Of a stretch of 64,000 bases of DNA, positions 15,889-22,900 are shown piece after piece. Numbering within the stretch: position 1 is the first letter of the stretch; each line of letters begins with the position of its first letter. The notes beneath the pieces are model-generated. The model did not search any database and was not told the origin of the DNA. It saw nothing but the letters and a program-made list of their open reading frames with translations. The DNA is from Nocardioides agariphilus (lineage in GTDB: Bacteria; Actinomycetota; Actinomycetes; Propionibacteriales; Nocardioidaceae): assembly GCF_015352445.1 (NCBI RefSeq), contig NZ_JADKPO010000001.1, positions 186,001 to 250,000 on the forward strand. Direction: 5' to 3'. The position numbers were made by a program, and so were the translations under genes.

Positions 15889-16587
15889 TCAGGACGGTCG
15901 TACCGGGTCGCCCACGGCGACGCGGCCGGGGCGGCGTACGTCGGCGTACACCGCCAGGCACAGCTCGCGGCTCTCGCCCAGCGCCCGGAGCCAGCGGGTC
16001 GTGGTGGTGAGGCCGTCTTGCGCCAGGTCGATGGTGCGGCAGCGTTCGACGCGCTCGACGACGGTGAGCCCGACGCCGCCCGCCGTCCCGATCTCGACGT
16101 CGCGCCCCACCCAGGTCTCCTCCTCGAAGGGCTCGGCAGTGTTCACCACCAGGTTGACCCGGAGCCGACGACGGTCGGCGTCGATGCCGAGCTCGCGCTC
16201 GCACCACGCGAGGGTCGCCGTGCCGACCAAGGACACCGAGCCGGCGTCGAAGTGGGTGACGCCCTGCTCGGGCAGCACCCGGACCGGGTCGCCGAACCTG
16301 GTGCTCAGCTCCGCGTCGAGCTCGCGGCTGCCGGCCGGCCAGGACGCACCGCCACGAGTGACGTGAACCGGCCCGTCCGGGGTTGTCGCTGCGGCGTAGT
16401 GGAAGACCTCGTCGCGGCGGCGGAACCGTCGGCTGTCCTTGCCCGCCGCGAACCGGCCCTCGTCGTCCACGACGGCGTACGCGCGGTCCCCGACCAGCCC
16501 CCGGGCGTCGACCTCGATCTGCTCGATCGCCTCACCACCCATGGACTTCACGGGGTAGCGGCGGATCTCGATCAGCTGGGCGGGCAC
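15889..16587 (-). CDS. MOSC domain-containing protein
   Basis: 232 residues: an N-terminal MOSC beta-barrel domain (IRRYPVKSMGGEAIEQIEVD, split as IRRYPVKSMGGE and AIEQIEVD, residues 7-26, then GLVGDRAYAVVD) and a C-terminal MOSC domain with RLRVNLVVNT near 140 and ERVERCRTID near 185, where the cysteine corresponds to the conserved MOSC cysteine. MOSC proteins bind molybdenum cofactor or sulfur and include mARC-type reductases. The gene is flanked by the two ncRNA copies, which point away from it. Its start is 24 bp from the site array of copy 2, so that array may also affect it. Confidence 0.85.
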   Translation of the reverse strand: MPAQLIEIRRYPVKSMGGEAIEQIEVDARGLVGDRAYAVVDDEGRFAAGKDSRRFRRRDEVFHYAAATTPDGPVHVTRGGASWPAGSRELDAELSTRFGDPVRVLPEQGVTHFDAGSVSLVGTATLAWCERELGIDADRRRLRVNLVVNTAEPFEEETWVGRDVEIGTAGGVGLTVVERVERCRTIDLAQDGLTTTTRWLRALGESRELCLAVYADVRRPGRVAVGDPVRPS

Positions 16588-16611
16588 GGCGTCAGCGTAG
16601 GTGACCCGATC

Positions 16612-16702
16612 TCCACAGATGAAGCACGTTCGTTGTGGACGAAGCCGACCCGGCTGTGGACGAACGCCTCACTCCTGTGGACGACACGCCGAACGCTGTG
16701 GA
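16612..16702 (+). promoter_or_regulatory. 21-bp-spaced TGTGGA site array upstream of ncRNA copy 2
   Basis: TGTGGA begins at 16634, 16655, 16676 and 16697, a constant 21 bp, with contexts TTGTGGACGA, CTGTGGACGA, CTGTGGACGA and CTGTGGAAGC. An inverted site TCCACA lies at 16612-16617, 22 bp before the first. The last site ends 34 bp before the first conserved RNA block (44 bp in copy 1, one helical turn different). Three sites read TCGTCCACA on the other strand, one base from the actinobacterial DnaA box TTGTCCACA. Confidence 0.68.
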
Positions 16703-16727
16703 AGCAGGAGATTTCCTCGAAATAGTT

Positions 16728-16958
16728 GGGAATTCCCTCTTGCGGAGGGTCGTGAAGACCCCGTAGAACTCTCCTCACGAACTTCCTCCGGGGAGTTCGG
16801 GTCTCACGAAGGTGAGGGTCCACACGGTGGCTTCGGTCGCCGCGGCTCGCGGGTGACAGCTGGGTCGGGACCGGATCTGGAGCGAGGCGATCGCTGGGTC
16901 ACCACGGCGGTCAACGAAGGGCCCTGGCACTCATACTGCCGGGGCCCTTCACCTATTT
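16728..16958 (+). ncRNA. Unidentified structured RNA, copy 2
   Basis: About 230 nt colinear with copy 1. Blocks: CCTCTTGCG (16736-16744), TAGAACTCTCC (16764-16774), CCTCCGGGGAG (16785-16795), GGTCCACAC (16817-16825), GGTGAC (16852-16857), GTCGGGAC (16864-16871), GTCACC (16898-16903). Distances between blocks differ from copy 1 by 0-3 nt. Sequence between blocks has diverged while pairing is kept: GAACTC pairs with GAGTTC here where copy 1 has CTCTCC with GGAGAG. A local GGGTC/GACCC hairpin lies at 16748-16761. The strand is fixed by a U-G pair in the terminator stem. No gene follows: the next gene (amidase) converges. Confidence 0.65.
16916..16958 (+). terminator. Intrinsic terminator-like hairpin of ncRNA copy 2
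   Basis: GAAGGGCCC-TGGCA, loop CTCATAC, TGCCG-GGGCCCTTC gives a 14-bp stem followed by ACCTATTT. It faces the amidase stop at 17009. Confidence 0.8.
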
Positions 16959-17008
16959 CACCGCCGAGCGGAGCTCGCCTGTCGGCGCTGCTGCCGCGCG
17001 CCGACCCC

Positions 17009-18388
17009 TCAGTCCAGGGCCTCGAAGGCCGCGGCGATCTCCAAGAGCCGGCGGTCGGCTCCGTGCCGGGCGACGATCTGCACGCCGACAGGCAACCCGT
17101 CACGCGTCGTGCCGGCCGGCACCGAGATGGCCGGGCAGCCGGTGACGGTGATGAAGTACGCCGACCGCATCCAGTCCAGGTAGGTCTGCATCGGCGTGCC
17201 GTTGATGTCGGCGGGGAACTCCTGGTCAGCCGGGAAGGGCGGCACCTGCGAGGTCGGCAGCACCAGCACGTCGTACCGCTCGAAGAACAGGCGCATCGTC
17301 TCGGCGAGTGCCGTGCGGTCGCGGTAGGCGCGGGCGACGTCGGCGCCGGTGAGCGACTCACCGGCCCGGATGTTGTCGGCGAGCGACCGCTTGAAGGCGT
17401 CGGGATGCTCAGCCAGCCGCTGGCCGAAGGTGGCCTGGAAGTGCCAGGCGCGCAAGGTACGGAAGGTCTGCTCGGCAAGCCCGAGTTCAGGCTGCGCCGC
17501 CACGACGCGCGCACCGGCGGCACCCATCGCGGTCCCCGCCGCCTCGACGACCGCTGCCACCTCGTGGTCGACCTCGATGGCGCCTGCGAGGTCGGGACTG
17601 AGCGCGACGCGGATCCCTCGCAGGGAGCCGCTGTTGAGCGGGGAGAAGCTCTGGCCCGGGTCACCCAGGGCGAGCGGGGCGCGCGCGTCCGGGCCGGCGA
17701 TCACGCTCAGCAGCAGGGCGACGTCGCCGACGGTGCGCGCCATCGGGCCGCCCACCGAGGTCGTCTCCCACTGGTTGTCGCTGGGCCATTCGGGAACCCG
17801 GCCGAGGCTGGGCCGCAGACCCACCACGCCGCAGAACGAGGCGGGGTTGCGCAGCGACCCGCCCATGTCCGATCCCTCGGCCAGCGGCACCATGCCCGCT
17901 GCCAGCGCACAAGCCGCTCCCCCGCTCGACCCGCCGGCACTACGGGTGGAGTCGACCGGGTTGAGCGTCGTACCGAAGACGGTGTTGAAGGTGTGGCTCC
18001 CGGCCGCGAACTCCGGGACGTTCGTCTTGCCGATCGGCACCGCCCCCGCGTGTCTGATCCGCTCGACGATGAGCTCGTCGCGGTCCGGCACGTGGTCGGC
18101 GTACAGCGGGCTGCCGTACGTCGTTGGCCAACCGGCCACCTCGTGGGTGTCCTTGAACGCCCACGGCAGTCCGTGCAGCGGTCCTCGTTCGTCGTACGGC
18201 GTACGGTCGGCCTCGCTCGCTCCGTCTCTGGCTCGGTCCTCGTCCAGGCTGACGATCGCGTTGAGGTGGGAGTTCTTCTCAGCGATCCGCGCGAGGTGGA
18301 GGTCCATCAGCTCGGCGCACGAGATCCGCCGTGCCTGGAGCGCCGCGAGCATCTCGCGGGCCGTCGACTCGACGTTCAGGTCCCCCAC
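17009..18388 (-). CDS. Amidase-signature family hydrolase
   Basis: 459 residues with the amidase signature: catalytic lysine in LPWAFKDTHEVAG near 75, GKTNVPEFAAGSHTFN near 118, and GGSSGGAACALAAGMVPLAEGSD (split GGSSGGAACALAAG, then MVPLAEGSDMGGS), giving the cis-serine and nucleophile serine of the Ser-Ser-Lys triad. It hydrolyses a linear amide or N-carbamoyl group in the cytosol; substrate cannot be read from sequence. The GTG at 18388 lies 84 bp after the CoxG gene stop, same strand, so it may be the last gene of the molybdenum hydroxylase operon. A ureidomalonase/allophanate-type role is possible given the neighbours but is inference. Confidence 0.87.
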   Translation of the reverse strand: MGDLNVESTAREMLAALQARRISCAELMDLHLARIAEKNSHLNAIVSLDEDRARDGASEADRTPYDERGPLHGLPWAFKDTHEVAGWPTTYGSPLYADHVPDRDELIVERIRHAGAVPIGKTNVPEFAAGSHTFNTVFGTTLNPVDSTRSAGGSSGGAACALAAGMVPLAEGSDMGGSLRNPASFCGVVGLRPSLGRVPEWPSDNQWETTSVGGPMARTVGDVALLLSVIAGPDARAPLALGDPGQSFSPLNSGSLRGIRVALSPDLAGAIEVDHEVAAVVEAAGTAMGAAGARVVAAQPELGLAEQTFRTLRAWHFQATFGQRLAEHPDAFKRSLADNIRAGESLTGADVARAYRDRTALAETMRLFFERYDVLVLPTSQVPPFPADQEFPADINGTPMQTYLDWMRSAYFITVTGCPAISVPAGTTRDGLPVGVQIVARHGADRRLLEIAAAFEALD

Positions 18389-18410
18389 TGGTCAGGCTTT
18401 CCCGTCGCGG

Positions 18411-18462
18411 GTCAGGTGAAGCTTTCCCTGACGTCCGACGGATTCCCCGGACATCCGGGGAA
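18411..18462. repeat. Two inverted repeats between coxG and the amidase gene, including palindrome copy 2
   Basis: GTCAGG (18411-18416) and CCTGAC (18427-18432) flank 10 bp. TTCCCCGGA and TCCGGGGAA (18443-18462) pair around CA and share their 16-bp core with 10470-10489. Both sit in the 84-bp gap before the amidase start and could act as an operator, attenuator or mobile palindrome. Confidence 0.5.
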
Positions 18463-18471
18463 ACCAACGCC

Positions 18472-19083
18472 TCACCGCCGCCGCCCGAACAGCGAGCCCG
18501 CGACGACGCCGAGCAGGACCAGGCCGGCGCCGACGGCGATGCCCTTGACGAAGTCGGACCGGGGGGAGATGGCGGGGGCGGTGAAGACCTGGCCGGCGAC
18601 GGGGGTCTCGGCGGGAGTGCCCGTAGGAGCAGCGGCGGGCAAGGCCCCGCTCAGGGCCTTGTCGACGTTGCCGAAGAACTCGCCGGCCATCCGCTTGGAG
18701 ACCGAGGTCAGCATCCGCTGGCCCACGCCGCCGATCATCCCGCCCACCACCGCGTCGGCGTCCCAGGTGACGAGCGTCGTCGCGTCGTCGATGGAGGAGA
18801 AGCCCACGTTGACGGTCGCGCCGATCGTGCCCGGCGCGCCGGTGCCGTCCAGCTTCATCACGAGCGACGACGGCTCGGAGAGGTCGGAGAGCACGCACGT
18901 GCCGGCGTAGGTGCCCTTGATCGCGGCCACGCCCGCGGTGACGGTCATGTCGTAGGAGTTCGCGCCGGTGGCGACCAGCCGCTCGCACCCGGGGATCGTC
19001 GCGACCAGCACCGCGGGGTCGAGCAGCGCGTCCCAGGCGCGCGACACGGGCGCGTGCAGGGTGTTCTCTCCGGCGATCCTCAT
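18472..19083 (-). CDS. coxG: CoxG-like SRPBCC-domain protein with C-terminal membrane anchor
   Basis: 203 residues. The N-terminal 150 are a CoxG/SRPBCC domain (MRIAGENTLHAPVSRAWDAL, with DPAVLVATIPGCERL after it), followed by a Pro/Ala linker and a hydrophobic tail ending GSLFGRRR. CoxG in Oligotropha anchors CO dehydrogenase to the membrane. The ATG at 19083 overlaps the large subunit stop (ATGA). It is therefore the fourth gene of the M-S-L-G operon and probably a membrane recruitment or maturation factor for this hydroxylase. Confidence 0.85.
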   Translation of the reverse strand: MRIAGENTLHAPVSRAWDALLDPAVLVATIPGCERLVATGANSYDMTVTAGVAAIKGTYAGTCVLSDLSEPSSLVMKLDGTGAPGTIGATVNVGFSSIDDATTLVTWDADAVVGGMIGGVGQRMLTSVSKRMAGEFFGNVDKALSGALPAAAPTGTPAETPVAGQVFTAPAISPRSDFVKGIAVGAGLVLLGVVAGSLFGRRR

Positions 19084-21479
19084 GACGGCTCCTCCTGATG
19101 AAGACGGCGTAGGGCGAACAGCTCCGAGGGCGAGATCGGCATCGAGGTGATCGAGAACCCTTCGGCATCGGAGATCGCCGCGGCGAACACCGCCGCGGAC
19201 GGGATCACGCCGGCCTCGCCCGCCCCCTTGATGCCGAGCGGGTTGAGCGGCGACGGGGTCTCGAGGTGGTCGATGTCGATCGAGGTGGGCACCTCGGTGA
19301 CATACGGCATCAGGAAGTCCATGAACGACGCGTTGAGCAGCTGCCCGGACTCGTCGTAGGCCATCCGCTCGTAGAGCGCGCCGCCCACGCCCTGCGCCAC
19401 GCCGCCGTGGATCTGGCCCTCGACGATCATCGGGTTGATCAGGTGGCCGCAGTCGTGCACCACGGCGTACTTGAGGATCTTGATCTCCGCGGTCAGCGGG
19501 TCGGTCTCGACGATCACCGCATGCATGCCGGAGGCGAAGGTCGCCCGCTCGGGCGAGTAGAAGTCCTTGCCCTCCAGCCCTGGCTCGTCGTCCTCGGCCA
19601 CCGGTGGCTTGCCCGGGTCGCCGACCGAGAACTGCGTCGCCATCTTCGACTGCTCGTCGAAGGCGTAGCGCAGCGGGTTGGACAGCACCGCGATCGTGCC
19701 GAGGGCGATCGATGACGCGGGCGCCCCCTTCACCGACACGACACCGTCGGTGATCTCGAGGTCGTCCTCGCTCGCCTCGAGCGCATCGGCCGCGATCCGC
19801 AGCACCTTCTCGCGTGCCCGTGTCGCCGCGAGGTGGATCGCCGAGCCGCTCATCACCGCGGCGCGTGAGGCGAACGTGCCCACGGCGTACGGCATCCGGC
19901 GGGTGTCGCCCGTGACGACCTGGACGTCGGCGAGGGGTACGCCGAGCACGTCGGCCGCGATCTGCGCGAAGACCGTCGCATGGCCCTGCCCCTGCGTGGT
20001 CAGGCCCGTGGCGACCTTGACCTTCCCGGTGGTCTCGATGTGCACGTGGGCACCCTCGTAGGGACCCACCCCGGTGCCCTCGACGTAGCAGGCCAGCCCG
20101 ATGCCGACCTGGCGACCCTGGGCGGCCATCTCGGCCTTGAACGCCGGGAACTCCTCCCAGCCGACCAGCGCCTTCAGCTTCTCCAGCGACGCCGGGTAGT
20201 CGCCGGAGTCGTACTCGAGCGCGCGACCGTCTTGGAAGATCAGGCCCTGGTCGTAGGGGAACTCGTCGGGCTGGATGAAGTTCAAGGCGCGTACGTCGGC
20301 TCGGTCCTTGCCGAGGTAGGCAGCGATGGCGTCCATCGTCCGCTCCATCACGAAGCAGCCCTGCGGTCGCCCGGCGCCGCGGTAGGGAGTCACCATCACC
20401 GTGTTGGTGAACAGCGACTCGAACCGCACCCGGTAGGCACCCGGTTTGTAGGGACCGAGCAGCTGGGTCGAGGTGATGATCGGGACGATCAGGCCGTACG
20501 GCGTGTAGGCGCCGTGGTCGTGCCAGAACTCGACGTCGAGCCCGAGCAGCCGACCGTCGTCGTCGAAGCCGACCTCGACGTGGTGGACCTGACCGCGCTC
20601 GTGGGCCGAGGAGATGAAGTGCTCGCGCCGGTCCTCGACGAACTTCACCGGCCGGCCCAGCAGGCGCGCCGCCAGAGGTACGAGCAGCTCCTCGGGCCAC
20701 GGGTGGTTGATCTTGACCCCGAACCCACCGCCCACGTCGGGCGTCACCACGTCGACCTGGCCGAGGTCGAGGCCGAGCTTGACCGCGATGGCCGCACGCA
20801 CGCCGGTCGAGGTCTGGGTCGAGGACCAGACGGTGAGGCGGTCGATGTCGCGGTCCCATCGGGCCACCGTGCCGCGGCCCTCCATCGGCTGGCAGGCGCT
20901 GCGCTCGACGGTGAGGTCGAGGGTCAGCACGTGCGGGGCGCCGGCGATCGCCGCCGGCGCGTCACCGTTGCTCTGCTCCATGCGGGCACCGACGTTGCCG
21001 GGCACGTCCTCGTGCACGAGAGCGGTGGCGGACCGCGCGGCCTCGATGCCGACCACCGGTGGCAGCACCTCGTAGTCGACGCGGATCCGGCCGACCGCGT
21101 CCTCGGCGACGTAGCGGTCGTCGGCCACCACGAAGGCGATCGCCTCACCGACGTAGTTGACCTCACCGTTGGCGAGTGCGTACTGCGTGCGCGCGTGGGT
21201 CAGCGTGGGGTGCGGGATCAGCAGCGGGAGCGGGTCGGCCATCGGGGCCGAGAGGTCCGCGAGGTCCTCGTAGGTCCACACCGCATGGACGCCCTCGAGG
21301 TCGAGGACGTCGTCGACGTGGACCTCCAGCACCTTGGCGTGGGCGTGTGGCGAGCGGAGTACGGCGGCATGCAGGGTGTGCGGACCGGCGTCGATGTCGT
21401 CGACGTACCTGCCCTGGCCGCGCAGGAACCGCTGGTCCTCGACCCGCTGGACGCGCGTGCCGAACAGCTTGGTGGTCAT
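19080..21479 (-). CDS. Molybdenum hydroxylase large subunit (xanthine dehydrogenase/CO dehydrogenase form II-like)
   Basis: 799 residues. An N-terminal a/b hammerhead domain (FGTRVQRVEDQRFLRGQG) is followed by the molybdopterin-binding domains with GGGFGVKINHP near 225, PYRGAGRPQG near 365, QGQGHATVFAQIAAD near 520 and GIKGAGEAGVIPSAA near 755, whose glutamate is the catalytic base. The active-site loop reads YRGAGR, the form II type, not the AYxCSFR of true CO dehydrogenase. I infer hydroxylation of an N-heterocycle or aldehyde rather than CO oxidation. ATGA overlaps link it to the FeS subunit upstream and CoxG downstream. The ATG at 21479 is chosen over longer frames. Confidence 0.9.
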   Translation of the reverse strand: MTTKLFGTRVQRVEDQRFLRGQGRYVDDIDAGPHTLHAAVLRSPHAHAKVLEVHVDDVLDLEGVHAVWTYEDLADLSAPMADPLPLLIPHPTLTHARTQYALANGEVNYVGEAIAFVVADDRYVAEDAVGRIRVDYEVLPPVVGIEAARSATALVHEDVPGNVGARMEQSNGDAPAAIAGAPHVLTLDLTVERSACQPMEGRGTVARWDRDIDRLTVWSSTQTSTGVRAAIAVKLGLDLGQVDVVTPDVGGGFGVKINHPWPEELLVPLAARLLGRPVKFVEDRREHFISSAHERGQVHHVEVGFDDDGRLLGLDVEFWHDHGAYTPYGLIVPIITSTQLLGPYKPGAYRVRFESLFTNTVMVTPYRGAGRPQGCFVMERTMDAIAAYLGKDRADVRALNFIQPDEFPYDQGLIFQDGRALEYDSGDYPASLEKLKALVGWEEFPAFKAEMAAQGRQVGIGLACYVEGTGVGPYEGAHVHIETTGKVKVATGLTTQGQGHATVFAQIAADVLGVPLADVQVVTGDTRRMPYAVGTFASRAAVMSGSAIHLAATRAREKVLRIAADALEASEDDLEITDGVVSVKGAPASSIALGTIAVLSNPLRYAFDEQSKMATQFSVGDPGKPPVAEDDEPGLEGKDFYSPERATFASGMHAVIVETDPLTAEIKILKYAVVHDCGHLINPMIVEGQIHGGVAQGVGGALYERMAYDESGQLLNASFMDFLMPYVTEVPTSIDIDHLETPSPLNPLGIKGAGEAGVIPSAAVFAAAISDAEGFSITSMPISPSELFALRRLHQEEPS

Positions 21480-21979
21480 GGCTGCGCCCTCGTGGTCTCG
21501 GCATCCCGCAACTCGGCGGCCCGCAGCACGGACTTCACGATGTTCTGGTAGCCGGTGCAGCGGCACAGGTTGCCGGCGATCATGTCCCGCGCCTCGTCCT
21601 CGGTGGGCGACGGGTTCTCCTCGAGCCCGGCGGTGATCGTGGTCATGAAGCCGGGCGTGCAGAAGCCGCACTGCAGTCCGTGGCACTCGAGGAAAGCCTG
21701 CTGCACAGGGCCGAGCGAGTCGTCGGCGTTGGTCAGCCCCTCGACGGTGGTGATCTCGCAGTCGACAGCCGACACCGCGAACATCAGGCACGACCGCATC
21801 GGCCGCCCGTCGACGAGCACCGTGCAGGCACCGCACACGCCGTGCTCGCAGCCGACATGGGTACCGGTGAGGCCCAGCTCGTGACGCAGGGCGTCGGAGA
21901 GGAGACGGCGAGGTGGTACGGCGACGTCGTGCGCGACGCCGTTCACGTGCAGGCGGACGTGGTGGAGTTCCTCGCTCAC
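21476..21979 (-). CDS. Molybdenum hydroxylase [2Fe-2S] subunit (CoxS-like)
   Basis: 167 residues with the two cluster-binding domains: plant-type ferredoxin cysteines in CEHGVCGACTVLVDG then SC near 43-65, and the C-terminal four-helix cluster with CGFCTPGF near 102 and CRCTGYQNIV near 138. It carries electrons from the molybdenum site to the FAD subunit. Its ATG overlaps the CoxM stop and its stop overlaps the CoxL start, both as ATGA, giving a tightly coupled M-S-L order. Confidence 0.93.
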   Translation of the reverse strand: MSEELHHVRLHVNGVAHDVAVPPRRLLSDALRHELGLTGTHVGCEHGVCGACTVLVDGRPMRSCLMFAVSAVDCEITTVEGLTNADDSLGPVQQAFLECHGLQCGFCTPGFMTTITAGLEENPSPTEDEARDMIAGNLCRCTGYQNIVKSVLRAAELRDAETTRAQP

Positions 21980-22806
21980 GGCGCTGCCTTCATCCGGGCC
22001 ATCTCCCTCGCCGCGGCCACGACCCGGGCCGTCAGCACGCGCACCAGCTGGGCCCGGTAGTCGGCACTCGCGTGGATGTCGTCACCCGGATCGAGCCGGG
22101 CGAGTGCGGTTTCGCCGAGGTCGGCCTCGGCGAGGTCGGTGAGGTCGACGACGGTTGGCACGTCGCACACGGAGAGGTAGCCGGCTCGCACGGAGTCACC
22201 GTCGACGAGCGCTGCCACGCCGCACAGCGCGTAGTCGCCGTGACGCCGCGCGACCTCCTCGAACGCGACGCCTGCGCGCTCCCCCAGCGCGGGGAACCAA
22301 GCAGACACAGCGATCTCGTCGTGATGCAGCGACGACTCCATCGGCCCCACGTAGAGGTCGTCGGCAGCGATCGTGCGCCGCCCACCCGGACCGGCGACGT
22401 CGACCGAGCCGCCCAGCAGCCGCAGCACCATCGGCATCTCGGCCGCCGCGTCGGCGTGGACGATCGAGCCGACGGTGGTGCCGCGGTTGCGGATGGTCGC
22501 GTGCGCGACGTTGGCCAGGGCCAGGCTGACGAGCGGCTGGACGCGGCGTACGTCCCCGGACGCCAGCACGTCAGCGTGCCGGGCCAAGGCGCCGATGCGT
22601 ACGCCGTCGGGGCCGGCCTCGATCCCGTCGAGGTCCGGCAGGCCGTTGATGTCGACCAGTCGGGACGGAGACGCCAGCCGCATCGAGAGCAGCGGCACCA
22701 GGCTCTGCCCGCCCGCCAGCACCTTCGCCCCCGGGTCGCCGGCAAGGCCCGCCACCGCGTCGTCGAGCGACGCGGGCCGGACGTACTCGAAGGGAGCCGG
22801 CTTCAC
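21976..22806 (-). CDS. Molybdenum hydroxylase FAD-binding subunit (CoxM-like)
   Basis: 276 residues starting with GTG (MKPAPFEYVRPAS as translated). FAD-binding PCMH-type motifs are AGGQSLVPLLSMRL near 31-44 and RNRGTTVGSIVHADAAAE near 98-115, with the CO_deh_flav C-terminal domain after about 175. It passes electrons from the FeS subunit to an acceptor. It is the first gene of the M-S-L-G operon, 95 bp after the PucR gene on the same strand, so regulator and enzyme may be cotranscribed. Confidence 0.9.
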   Translation of the reverse strand: MKPAPFEYVRPASLDDAVAGLAGDPGAKVLAGGQSLVPLLSMRLASPSRLVDINGLPDLDGIEAGPDGVRIGALARHADVLASGDVRRVQPLVSLALANVAHATIRNRGTTVGSIVHADAAAEMPMVLRLLGGSVDVAGPGGRRTIAADDLYVGPMESSLHHDEIAVSAWFPALGERAGVAFEEVARRHGDYALCGVAALVDGDSVRAGYLSVCDVPTVVDLTDLAEADLGETALARLDPGDDIHASADYRAQLVRVLTARVVAAAREMARMKAAP

Positions 22807-22900
22807 GACCGCCAGTCTGCCGCTCCTGCCTCCCGCCTTCACGCACCCCCGACGGCGAATCCTGACGAACCTTCTCCAGGGGTGCTGGCAGTCCTGGCGC

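Noticed and set aside
15537-16010. Plus-strand reading frame across ncRNA copy 1 and the MOSC 3' end
   Set aside because: It crosses the terminator hairpin and site array, has no ribosome site or recognisable domain, and is not conserved between the two copies.
16612-16702. Cluster of DnaA-box-like sites (TCGTCCACA), possible replication origin or DnaA-titration locus
   Set aside because: The second base is C where actinobacterial DnaA boxes have T, the spacing is rigid at 21 bp, no dnaA/dnaN/rpmH gene is near, and the design recurs before both RNAs. A dedicated transcription factor fits better, though DnaA binding is not excluded.
18472-22806. Carbon monoxide dehydrogenase operon
   Set aside because: The operon layout matches cox but the large subunit has YRGAGR instead of the CO dehydrogenase AYxCSFR loop.
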